Origin: Lachnospiraceae bacterium
GTDB lineage: Bacteria > Bacillota > Clostridia > Lachnospirales > Lachnospiraceae
Length of the DNA: 13,731 nt
Assembly: GCA_009774395.1 (NCBI GenBank)
Contig: VSNQ01000124.1
Location: 1-13,731 of the forward strand
Reading direction: 5' to 3'
Every line of letters begins with the position of its first letter. Position 1 is the stretch's first letter. This document shows positions 1 to 6,617 of the stretch, piece by piece. The position numbers and the translations under genes were made by a program. Below the pieces are notes generated by a model. That model had not been told where the DNA came from and made no database searches. It saw only the letters and a program-made list of their open reading frames with translations.

Positions 1-1
1 A

Positions 2-570
2 AAACTCCTGTTTTTAATTCCTTTTCATATTTTCTCACATGAAAAACTGTTTGAGGAATATGAAAACGATACAGATATACTACATAACGCCATAATTTAC
101 CGTACTGCACTGGTTAAACGTATATGGCTGGCGTTATGTAGTCAGGTTACTTGGGAATTTTAACTGTTAAGCAGTATAAATTAAATGTCTTAAAAAAGGA
201 ATACCAATCTATATCAGAGCGGCTGGAACAACTGCTCAAACAAGGCGAAATTGATGAATATACCAAATGTACCATTTTAGATATGTCGCAAAAAGTATTG
301 GAACATATCGCTGCTAAGTTTGACAATGTGAAAAAAGGAGTGAAATCTGTTATGGGCGGTCAAATTCTTGAATATGAAGCAAAAACAATCTTAAATGAAG
401 GACGCATTCTTGGAATTGATGAAGGACGCGTTCTTGGCCAAGACGAAGAGCGTAATCGAATCAACCAGCTTAATCAAAATCTTCGTAAGGATGGTAGACT
501 GGAGGATTTGTTTCGTTCTTTAGATGATGAAGAGTTCCAGCAAGAGTTGTTAAAAGAATATAATCTTTAA
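2..570 (+). pseudogene. Rpn-family PD-(D/E)XK nuclease/transposase-like protein, 3' part, interrupted by a MITE
   Basis: The gene enters from the left edge, so its catalytic N-terminus is not visible. Positions 2-76 read LLFLIPFHIFSHEKLFEEYE and then NDTD. The same family resumes from position 179 with LNVLKKEYQSISERLEQ, followed by MGGQILEYEAKTIL and a Gly/Glu-rich tail ending at 570. This order matches the C-terminal half of the Rpn-like proteins (recombination-promoting nuclease family, often annotated as PD-(D/E)XK transposase) that occur in many copies in Lachnospiraceae. Between the two parts lie 101 extra bases that put the downstream part out of frame. Removing bases 78-178 restores NDTDKLNVLKKEY with no gap. 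A TTG at 151 could start a 139-residue product from the downstream part, but a stop lies just before it and no good ribosome binding site is visible. The call rests on remembered family sequence, not on a search. Confidence 0.72.
78..176. mobile_element. 99-bp MITE-like insertion with TA duplication
   Basis: The insertion sits in the Rpn-family reading frame. It is flanked by TA at 76-77 and TA at 177-178, and deleting it with one TA rejoins the protein frame exactly. The ends are imperfect inverted repeats: TACTACATAAC at the left and, read on the other strand, TACTGCTTAAC at the right (9 of 11 identical). Inside, a perfect 14-bp inverted repeat, ACTACATAACGCCA (79-92) and TGGCGTTATGTAGT (129-142), would fold into a hairpin. 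TA duplications are typical of elements moved by IS630/Tc1-mariner transposases, so it is probably a non-autonomous element of that kind. That assignment is inferred; no transposase gene is in the window. Confidence 0.7.
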
Positions 571-1118
571 CAAAACACATAATTGAGGTAAAATTTAATC
601 CGTACAACAAATTTCTTATATTTTTACAAATAATAAGAATAAATTAGGAATTGTAAATAAATAACTTGTTAATTTGACGCTGTATAAATGTTCAACTGCA
701 AAGAAGATAATCGCAGGCGTAGCGGGCTACGTCAAGATTATCTGATGCTGCAGATGGACATTTAGACAAGTCATATTGATGAGTTATTTATTGACAGTTC
801 CTTACCTTTTATGAATCCTAATTCTGTATTTTTTTGATAATATTATACATGTTATTCTTTTATAATAAAATACATTTTACAACCCTTATTTAACTTTTCA
901 CATTACATATCCTCCTGTGGAAATACAAACATACATTTTTATTTTCCTACACCAAAATATTAAAAATATTTAAAAAACACCTTAATACCCGTATTTTTTT
1001 ACTGCGATATATGGTAAAATAATTACAGTTTGGTCAAAAGGGCAGTTCAGCACCAAATGCCTAGTACGATACTGTACTAAACACAAATCAAACTAAGAAA
1101 GGAATCAGTAATAAAACA
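571..1118. other. Gene-free region holding a palindromic MITE and the leader of the HD-domain gene
   Basis: No open frame of note exists on either strand. From 644 to 804 it holds a long palindromic element described separately. The rest is very AT-rich. Near the right end, TGGTAAAAT (1012-1020) looks like an extended -10 box but has no convincing -35 box. Between it and the HD-domain gene are two small inverted repeats: TTTGGT/ACCAAA around 1030-1058, and TAGTAC/GTACTA around 1061-1080. The second could be a small hairpin or a protein-binding dyad. Neither is assigned a function. Confidence 0.5.
647..801. mobile_element. 155-bp hairpin MITE-like element flanked by TTA
   Basis: Almost the whole element is one imperfect palindrome. 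The left end GGAATTGTAAATAAATAACT matches the reverse complement of the right end, GGAACTGTCAATAAATAACT, at 18 of 20 positions. The arms continue with shared blocks (TGAC, TAAATGT, CTGCA, AGATAATC, CGTAGC) to a centre near 724-725, where GTAGC (719-723) and GCTAC (726-730) close the hairpin. TTA occurs directly outside both ends (644-646 and 802-804), as expected of a target-site duplication. It has no coding capacity. A shortened relative with the same end sequence lies at 8514-8552. Confidence 0.75.
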
Positions 1119-1637
1119 ATGTATGAAAAAGAAATAAAAAAATATGCGGAGGATATCTTAAAATCAAACAACTTCCAAAGTACCAAAAATTATATTCAAC
1201 ACGGCAATATGTCTGTGCAAGAACACTGTATTAATGTAGCAAAAACCAGTCTGGCAATCCGCAACCGTTTAGGTGTTAAATGTCATTCGCGGGACTTGGT
1301 AAGAGGCGCACTGCTTCATGACTATTTTTTATATGACTGGCACAAAAACGATAAAGTCAATCCGCATCGGCTTCACGGATTCTTTCATCCAAGCAGGGCA
1401 TTGGCAAACGCAAGGAAAGAATACTATATAAGTGACATACAATCTGATATTATCAGCAAGCATATGTGGCCATTAACCGTTATTCCGCCAATGTGCCGTG
1501 AAGCATGGATTGTAACCTCTGCGGATAAATACTGTTCACTATTGGAAACACTTCACATTCAAAAAGGTAAAATCCACAACCAAAAGCTGAACCGAAAATA
1601 TGTCACTGCTGTTCTAAGACACAAAGCAGCATATTAA
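1119..1637 (+). CDS. HD-domain metal-dependent phosphohydrolase
   Basis: This 172-residue protein carries the HD-superfamily metal-ligand pattern: His28 and His36 (VQEHCINVA), the signature His67-Asp68 in GALLHDYFLYDW, histidines 86 and 90 in LHGFFHP, His115 in SKHMWP, and Asp136 in TSADKYCS. HD proteins use bound divalent metals to hydrolyse phosphate esters, often of nucleotides; the substrate cannot be told from sequence. It has no signal peptide or membrane segment, so it should be cytoplasmic. The ATG at 1119 is preceded by AAGAAAGGA, about 15 bases away, which is longer than usual; no better in-frame start exists upstream. The gene stands alone, with a MITE-bearing gap before it and the pyruvate kinase leader after it. 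Similar small HD proteins are common in Clostridia and mostly uncharacterised. Confidence 0.85.
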   Translation: MYEKEIKKYAEDILKSNNFQSTKNYIQHGNMSVQEHCINVAKTSLAIRNRLGVKCHSRDLVRGALLHDYFLYDWHKNDKVNPHRLHGFFHPSRALANARKEYYISDIQSDIISKHMWPLTVIPPMCREAWIVTSADKYCSLLETLHIQKGKIHNQKLNRKYVTAVLRHKAAY

Positions 1638-1925
1638 TTATATTTTTGTAAAATCTATATTATTATTTATGTTTTCATTGTACTATGCTTTTTTTATGCA
1701 ATGCTATAATCAATTCCAGTAAACGACAAAAATATTTGCTGTTTATTAGAATTGATACACACGACCGTATAAGAAAATAAACCGCTTTGCGGTATGTGGT
1801 CAGCATATATACTCACAAGCAATAAATTTAACGATATCTTTCAAAGTAATTATGCTTGTGAATCTGCATTATTGGCAAACTTTACCATTTACCAATATTT
1901 ATAATAAAGAAAGGATTTTATATTC
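1638..1925 (+). promoter_or_regulatory. Pyruvate kinase leader with extended -10 box and three hairpins
   Basis: TGCTATAAT at 1702-1710 is a perfect extended -10 box, though no good -35 box is seen at 17 bases. Transcription from it would give a leader of roughly 210 bases. The leader contains an imperfect 44-base hairpin at 1711-1754 whose arms read CAATTCCAGTAAACGACAAA and the near-complement ending in GAATTG. It also has a small hairpin, ACCGC-TTT-GCGGT (1781-1793), inside a GACC/GGTC outer pair, and TCACAAGCA (1813-1821) paired with TGCTTGTGA (1853-1861). None is followed by a clear T-run, so they are not obvious terminators. I recognise no known riboswitch class. AAGAAAGGA at 1909-1917 is the likely pyk ribosome binding site. 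Confidence 0.45.
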
Positions 1926-3353
1926 ATGAGAAAAACAAAAATCATTTGTACCATAGGCCCTGTTTCGCAGAGCGAGGAAAAATTAAAAGAATTAATTTTA
2001 GCTGGAATGAACGTTGCACGTTTTAATTTTTCACACGGCGGTCATGAGGAGCATAAAGGAAAGTATGAAAGAGCAGTAAAAGCCGCAAAAGATTTAGGAA
2101 TGCCGCTTGCAACTATGTTGGATACAAAAGGCCCAGAAATTAGACTTAGAGATTTCGAGGGCGGCAAACAGTATTTGGAATCCGGTAATCTTTTTCGACT
2201 GACAACTGACGAAATACTTGGAACAGCAGAACGTGCTTCGATTAGCTATAAAAATCTAAAAAATGACATTAGTGTCGGAACTACAATATTAATTGACGAT
2301 GGATTAATTGAAATGACCGTAAAGGCAATTGAAGAAACAGATATTGCCTGTGAAGTGATTAACGGTGGTTATGTTTCTAATCATAAGGGAATCAATGTTC
2401 CCGGCGTTGTGCTTTCCATGCCTTATATTAGCGAAGTGGATCGAGAGGATATTCTATTTGGCGTAAAAATGGGGTATGATTATCTGGCTGCTTCCTTTGT
2501 GCGCTGCCGCGAAGATGTGGAAGCTGTCCGCAAGCTGATAACAGATAACGGCGGCAAAATGAAAATTATTTCAAAAATTGAAAATATGCAGGGCATTGAC
2601 AATATTGACGAAATTTTGGAGGTGTCGGATGGCATTATGGTGGCACGCGGCGATATGGGCGTAGAAGTTCCGATGGAAGAAGTTCCGATTTTACAGAAAG
2701 AATTAATTCAAAAAACTATTCGTCAGGGGAAAATCGTAATTACAGCAACACAGATGCTGGATTCCATGATGAAGAATCCAAGACCTACCAGAGCAGAAAC
2801 AACAGATGTTGCAAATGCAATTTACGACGGAACCACTGCAATTATGCTAAGCGGCGAAAGTGCAGCAGGTGCGTACCCGATTGAATCAGTACAAACTATG
2901 AGCCGCATTGCCGAACGCACAGAACAAGAAGTTGGCTATGAAGCACGTTTTCATGCAATTAACTACGGCTGCGAAGTGCTTGACAATAGAGAAGATGTTA
3001 CCACAGCTATTTCCCATGCCTGCTGCGCAACTGCTATGGATTTAAAGGCTTCCGCAATCATTACCGTTACCATGTCCGGCTTTACAGCAAATAAGATTTC
3101 ACGGTACCAGCCGGAGTGCATGGTAATTGGTTGTACTGTTGATGAGTCCGTCTACCGCCAACTTTCTTTGTTATTTGGCGTTATGCCGCTTCTTATTCAA
3201 AAAGAAGAGGACACAGAAAAACTTTTTGACGCCGCCATAAATGCCAGTTTGGAAGCCGGGCTAATTCATCACGGTGACCGCGTGGTACTAACAGCCGGTG
3301 TTCCGCTGGGTGTTGCCGGCAATACCAATATGATCCGCGTAGTAGAAGTATAA
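1926..3353 (+). CDS. pyk: Pyruvate kinase
   Basis: Pyruvate kinase transfers phosphate from phosphoenolpyruvate to ADP, giving pyruvate and ATP, the last step of glycolysis in the cytoplasm. The 475-residue protein begins with the typical RKTKIICTIGP and has NVARFNFSHG, MLDTKGPEIRL, and the catalytic signature ISKIENMQGIDNIDEIL, where the Lys is the conserved catalytic lysine. After these come ARGDMGVEVP, TATQMLDSM, PTRAETTDVANA and MLSGESAAG. The C-terminal allosteric domain follows. Length fits the common bacterial form of about 470-480 residues, without the extra PEP-utiliser-like domain of the longer Bacillus enzyme. The ATG has a good ribosome binding site (AGAAAGGA). It is the first gene of a close + strand series; the kinase-like gene follows after 29 bases. 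Confidence 0.98.
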   Translation: MRKTKIICTIGPVSQSEEKLKELILAGMNVARFNFSHGGHEEHKGKYERAVKAAKDLGMPLATMLDTKGPEIRLRDFEGGKQYLESGNLFRLTTDEILGTAERASISYKNLKNDISVGTTILIDDGLIEMTVKAIEETDIACEVINGGYVSNHKGINVPGVVLSMPYISEVDREDILFGVKMGYDYLAASFVRCREDVEAVRKLITDNGGKMKIISKIENMQGIDNIDEILEVSDGIMVARGDMGVEVPMEEVPILQKELIQKTIRQGKIVITATQMLDSMMKNPRPTRAETTDVANAIYDGTTAIMLSGESAAGAYPIESVQTMSRIAERTEQEVGYEARFHAINYGCEVLDNREDVTTAISHACCATAMDLKASAIITVTMSGFTANKISRYQPECMVIGCTVDESVYRQLSLLFGVMPLLIQKEEDTEKLFDAAINASLEAGLIHHGDRVVLTAGVPLGVAGNTNMIRVVEV

Positions 3354-3382
3354 AGTACCTTTTCTAAAAATGGTGTGGAAAA

Positions 3383-3982
3383 ATGGGTAAAATTTTTTAT
3401 ATTATGGGAAAAAGTTCCTCTGGAAAAGACACAATTTATAAAAGGCTGTTGGAAAATCCCACATTATGCCTGAACAGAATTATTCCCTATACAACCCGTC
3501 CCATACGGGAAGGTGAACACGAAAATGTAGAGTACCATTTTTCCACAGTGGAAGAACTGGAACGTCTAAAAAAAGAACAAAGGATTATTGAATGCCGCAG
3601 TTATCATACTATACACGGAATCTGGCATTATTTTACAGTAAAAGACAGCCAAATTACACTGGAAAATAAAGATTTTTTAACAATCGGCACTCTACAGTCC
3701 TACCAGAAAACCCGCGATTATTTTGGTGCGGACTGGGTACTGCCGATTTATATTGAAGTCGAGGATGGAGAACGTCTGTTTCGTGCTTTATTGCGGGAAC
3801 GTGCACAGAAACACCCCAAATACGAAGAATTATGCCGCCGCTTTCTGGCTGACAGTCAAGATTTCTCCACACAGAATTTAGCGCAGGCAGGTATTTATTC
3901 TTTCTTTTATAATCATCAATTAGAAGAATGTATTCGAGAAATTGAAAAATTTATTTCACAAAACCGTGAAGCGGCGCATTAG
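3383..3982 (+). CDS. Guanylate-kinase-like P-loop protein
   Basis: This 199-residue protein begins with a P-loop (GKSSSGKD, residues 9-16) and has YTTRPIREGE at 36-45, the nucleotide-binding segment of guanylate kinases; Tyr51 and the following YHF fit the usual Y-x-F. Guanylate kinases phosphorylate GMP to GDP with ATP. However, the family's usual G-x-x-Y-x-F spacing is altered (HENVEYHF), the later GMP-binding V-x-G-x-x-Y-G-T stretch is replaced by YHTIHGIWHYFTV, and a T or S after the P-loop lysine is replaced by Asp16. The substrate may therefore differ. The gene sits just before yaaR and holB, the place of thymidylate kinase (tmk) in Bacillus. It overlaps nothing: the gap to yaaR is 18 bases. 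The cell probably has a canonical gmk elsewhere, so I give no symbol. Confidence 0.8.
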   Translation: MGKIFYIMGKSSSGKDTIYKRLLENPTLCLNRIIPYTTRPIREGEHENVEYHFSTVEELERLKKEQRIIECRSYHTIHGIWHYFTVKDSQITLENKDFLTIGTLQSYQKTRDYFGADWVLPIYIEVEDGERLFRALLRERAQKHPKYEELCRRFLADSQDFSTQNLAQAGIYSFFYNHQLEECIREIEKFISQNREAAH

Positions 3983-4000
3983 AAAGGAATAGGGATTTTC

Positions 4001-4441
4001 ATGGATTTTAAGGTAAATGAAATACAACAGGCGCCTCAGATTGCGCAGCAACAGACAGTACATGAATCCGACGGATCGTTTAAGTTTATGCTTGCTAGCA
4101 ATATTGAAGAAGCGGAACTTGCACAACGTCTAAACCTTATGATGGAAGAAATCGTAATGCAGGGCGATAAGCTGGTAAAACGTATGGATGTACGGGATAT
4201 GCGGCGTTACCGCAGTCTTATAAAAGAATTTATGAATGAAATCGTAAATCGTTCCCATAAATTTTCAAGAGAAAACTTTTTGGATAGGCGTGGCAGACAC
4301 AGAGTTTATGGCATTATCCGACTGGTGGACGAGAAACTTGATGAATTAGCGCAGGAACTTGTTAAAGACGAACAAGATAAAATTTCCATACTCGCCAAAG
4401 TCGGTGAAATTAGAGGACTGCTTTTAGATATTTTTACTTGA
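4001..4441 (+). CDS. yaaR: YaaR family protein (DUF327)
   Basis: This 146-residue protein has the same length as Bacillus subtilis YaaR and ends in the family's typical EIRGLLLDIFT. The middle region, from about residue 40 to 120, is strongly charged and helical (LNLMMEEIVMQGDKLVKRMD, RRYRSLIKEFMNEIV). It includes KFSRENFLDRRGRHRVYGII, a conserved block of DUF327. The family has no established biochemical function; it is known mainly for its conserved place next to holB. The N-terminal 25 residues are Gln-rich and probably disordered. The ribosome binding site AGAAAGGA lies well placed upstream. It is cotranscribed, by spacing, with the kinase-like gene before it and probably with holB after it. 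Confidence 0.88.
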   Translation: MDFKVNEIQQAPQIAQQQTVHESDGSFKFMLASNIEEAELAQRLNLMMEEIVMQGDKLVKRMDVRDMRRYRSLIKEFMNEIVNRSHKFSRENFLDRRGRHRVYGIIRLVDEKLDELAQELVKDEQDKISILAKVGEIRGLLLDIFT

Positions 4442-4470
4442 TTATTATCTACTGTAAAAGAATGCCATAA

Positions 4471-4590
4471 AACTAAAAATCGGCAGAGGTTTAAACATAT
4501 GTGAGTAACAGACTAAAATTTAGCAGAAGTTTAAACATATGGAAGCAACAAACTAAAATTTGGCAGAGGTTTAAACACATGGAAGCAACA
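4471..4590 (+). repeat. Three tandem 40-bp copies of the holB translation start region
   Basis: Exact 40-base period: unit 1 at 4471-4510, unit 2 at 4511-4550, unit 3 at 4551-4590. Units 2 and 3 agree at 36 of 40 positions, and units 1 and 3 at 34 of 40. Each has a purine-rich ribosome-binding-like site (GGCAGAGG, AGCAGAAG, GGCAGAGG) followed by TTTAAACATATG or TTTAAACACATG. Unit 1 gives ATG directly followed by TGA (4499-4504). Unit 2 gives ATG GAA GCA ACA AAC TAA (4539-4556). Unit 3 gives the real holB start at 4579 with the same first five codons. The period is not a multiple of three, so the starts fall in different frames. Confidence 0.95.
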
Positions 4591-5571
4591 AACTGGCAGA
4601 ATATCATTGGCCAAACCCAGTTAACAAATAACTTAAAGAATGCGCTAAAATACAACAAAATATCCCACGCATACCTTCTACAAGGCGAGAAGCTTTCCGG
4701 CAAAAAAATGATTGCCAATCTTTTCGCACGCGCATTGGAATGTGAATCAGAAGGAGAGCGCCCTTGCAATCAGTGTCGTTCCTGCAGGCAGGCACTCAAC
4801 GGAAATCATCCAGATATTATTTACGTAACACATGAAAAACCGAATGTAATTTCTGTTGATAATATTCGACAACAGATTAATAGCGATATTGCGATTAAAC
4901 CTTACAGCAGCGCCTACAAAATTTATATTGTAGACGAGGCAGAAAAAATGAATACCCACGCACAGAACGCACTTCTAAAAACTTTAGAAGAACCGCCGGA
5001 ATATGCTGTAATATTTCTGCTTGCCTCCAAAGCAGGCGCTATGCTTTCCACAATTTTAAGCCGCTGTGTTGTACTCAATACCAAGCCTGTACCCACCGAT
5101 ACCATTAAAGACTATTTAATGAAACAGATACAAGTACCAGATTATCGCGCAAGCGTCTGCGCATCCTTCGCAAGGGGAAATATAGGGCAGGCAATTCAAC
5201 TTACTGCCAACGAAGATTTCGATCGGATGAAATCTGCTGCCTTAAATGTTATGAAAGAAATTTCACAGCTTGAGATAAACCAGCTTGCAGCACAAGCCAA
5301 GAAAATTTCAGAGGAAAAATTTAACACAGACGATTATTTAGATTTATGCTTTATTTGGTATCGAGATGTGTTATTATATAAAGCGTGCAGAGAGAACTGT
5401 CATATTATATTTAAAGAAGAAATGGCATATATCAAAGCTGCAGCACAACAATATGCCTACGAGCAGTTAGAGCACATTGTTCAGGCCATTGAACGGGCAC
5501 GGAGCCGCATTAAGGCAAATGTCAACCAAGACCTGACAATGGAACTGTTGTTTTTTGATATGAAATCTTAA
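4579..5571 (+). CDS. holB: DNA polymerase III subunit delta'
   Basis: Delta' is a structural member of the clamp-loader complex that places the sliding beta clamp on primed DNA at the replication fork. From ATG 4579 the protein has 330 residues and opens with the family's W-x-x-I-I-G-Q (residues 6-12). It has HAYLLQGEKLSGKK (30-43), a degenerate Walker A as expected of delta', and four zinc-binding cysteines, 55, 63, 66 and 69 (CNQCRSC). These are followed by IVDEAEKM (Walker B region), ALLKTLEEPPE and the clamp-loader SRC motif at 161-163. A GTG at 4501 would add 26 residues encoded by the duplicated leader units; I reject it because those residues look like translated repeat and unit 3 supplies a good ribosome binding site (GGCAGAGG, 9 bases from ATG). 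The last 17 codons lie in a 68-bp tandem duplication. Confidence 0.95.
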   Translation: MEATNWQNIIGQTQLTNNLKNALKYNKISHAYLLQGEKLSGKKMIANLFARALECESEGERPCNQCRSCRQALNGNHPDIIYVTHEKPNVISVDNIRQQINSDIAIKPYSSAYKIYIVDEAEKMNTHAQNALLKTLEEPPEYAVIFLLASKAGAMLSTILSRCVVLNTKPVPTDTIKDYLMKQIQVPDYRASVCASFARGNIGQAIQLTANEDFDRMKSAALNVMKEISQLEINQLAAQAKKISEEKFNTDDYLDLCFIWYRDVLLYKACRENCHIIFKEEMAYIKAAAQQYAYEQLEHIVQAIERARSRIKANVNQDLTMELLFFDMKS

Positions 5572-5656
5572 CAGAACAGTAAACATCTGTCAACCAAGAC
5601 CTGACAATAAAACTGCTGTTTTTTGATATGAAGTTTTAATAGAACATCAAATCTAT
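5521..5656 (+). repeat. 68-bp tandem duplication of the holB 3' end
   Basis: Two copies at 5521-5588 and 5589-5656. Both begin GTCAACCAAGACCTGACAAT and both contain TGTTTTTTGATATGAA followed by TTTTAAT or TCTTAAC and AGAACA. The first copy encodes the true holB C-terminus (VNQDLTMELLFFDMKS). The second would encode VNQDLTIKLLFFDMKF, but it lies beyond the stop codon and 68 is not a multiple of three, so it is not translated as part of holB. The copies have diverged, especially in their last third. Confidence 0.95.
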
Positions 5657-5662
5657 GTTCTA
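5640..5662 (+). other. 8-bp perfect hairpin before ricT
   Basis: TAGAACAT (5640-5647) and ATGTTCTA (5655-5662) form a perfect stem with a 7-base loop. It lies at the end of the second 68-bp repeat copy, 11 bases before the ricT ribosome binding site (GAGG at 5674-5677). There is no T-run, so it is not a typical terminator. It may be an RNA processing or stability element, but this is only a possibility. Confidence 0.45.
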
Positions 5663-5687
5663 CTAGAAAGAATGAGGTTAATAGATT

Positions 5688-6617
5688 ATGGTAAAGATTA
5701 TTGGCGTTAGATTTCGGACAGCGGGAAAAATTTATTTCTTTGATCCGGCTAAATTTCCGATAAAACGCGGCGACCATGTCATTGTAGAAACGGCGCGGGG
5801 CGTAGAATATGGCACCGTAGTCGGCGATCCACGCATGGTAGAAGATGATAAAGTAGTACAACCCTTAAAACCTGTGTTGCGAGTTGCAACCAAACGCGAC
5901 GACGAACAAGAAGCAAACAATAAATTAAAAGAAAAAGACGCATTTAAAATTTGTCTGGAAAAAATTAAAAAGCACAATCTGGAAATGAAATTAATCGATG
6001 CAGAATACACTTTTGACAACAATAAAGTGCTGTTTTACTTTACAGCAGATGGCAGAATTGACTTTCGGGAACTAGTAAAAGACTTGGCTTCTGTATTTAA
6101 AACAAGAATCGAACTGCGTCAAATCGGTGTGCGTGACGAAACCAAAATATTAGGCGGAATTGGTATTTGCGGCAGACCGCTTTGCTGCCATTCGCATTTA
6201 TCCGAATTTGTCCCAGTATCTATAAAAATGGCAAAAGAGCAAAACTTGTCATTAAATCCTACCAAAATATCTGGTGTATGTGGTCGCTTGATGTGCTGTC
6301 TGAAACACGAAGAAGAAACGTATGAATACTTAAATAAAACGCTTCCCAACGTCGGTGATTTCGTTACAACGGAAGACGGATTAAAGGGAGAAGTACATAG
6401 TGTAAACGTACTCCGACAGCTCGTAAAAGTAATTGTACAAATAGACGATGAAAAGGAAATTCGAGAATATAAAGTCGAACAACTTCGCTTTAAACGGCGT
6501 CATAAAAAAGAAAAACGTGAGGGAATGTCCGATGAAGAGCTTCGAGAATTAAAAGAATTAGAAAAACTCGAAAAACAGGAGAAACAGGATGGAAAATCAA
6601 AACTCGATGACAACTGA
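5688..6617 (+). CDS. ricT: RicT/YaaT, PSP1-domain protein
   Basis: RicT (YaaT) of Bacillus works with RicA and RicF in an iron-sulfur complex that assists RNase Y in mRNA processing and affects competence, biofilm and sporulation. This 309-residue protein opens MVKIIGVRFRTAGKIYFFDP and contains the PSP1 C-terminal domain. It has the conserved cysteine blocks GGIGICGRPLCC (about 155-166) and GVCGRLMCCLKHEEETY (about 196-212), whose cysteines include the cluster ligands in the family. After about residue 270 there is a highly charged Lys/Glu tail (KRRHKKEKREG, LEKLEKQEKQ) that makes it longer than the Bacillus protein of about 275 residues. GAGG lies 10 bases before ATG. It follows holB, as in Bacillus, and its end overlaps the next gene by 29 bases, suggesting coupled translation. 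Confidence 0.93.
   Translation: MVKIIGVRFRTAGKIYFFDPAKFPIKRGDHVIVETARGVEYGTVVGDPRMVEDDKVVQPLKPVLRVATKRDDEQEANNKLKEKDAFKICLEKIKKHNLEMKLIDAEYTFDNNKVLFYFTADGRIDFRELVKDLASVFKTRIELRQIGVRDETKILGGIGICGRPLCCHSHLSEFVPVSIKMAKEQNLSLNPTKISGVCGRLMCCLKHEEETYEYLNKTLPNVGDFVTTEDGLKGEVHSVNVLRQLVKVIVQIDDEKEIREYKVEQLRFKRRHKKEKREGMSDEELRELKELEKLEKQEKQDGKSKLDDN

Noticed and set aside
905..920. Strong Shine-Dalgarno complement (CCTCCT at 911-916) suggesting a minus-strand gene
   Set aside because: Reading leftward, possible starts after it run into stop codons at once; no frame is open.
1638..1925. A known riboswitch in the pyk leader
   Set aside because: I could match none of the conserved cores of common classes; the hairpins are reported only as unexplained structure.
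4501..4578. GTG 4501 as the holB start, adding 26 residues
   Set aside because: The extra residues are the translated 40-bp repeat units; ATG 4579 has its own ribosome binding site and matches the family's usual N-terminus.
4471..4590. Short repeat array as a CRISPR
   Set aside because: The 40-bp units are directly adjacent without spacers and are imperfect copies of a translation start region.
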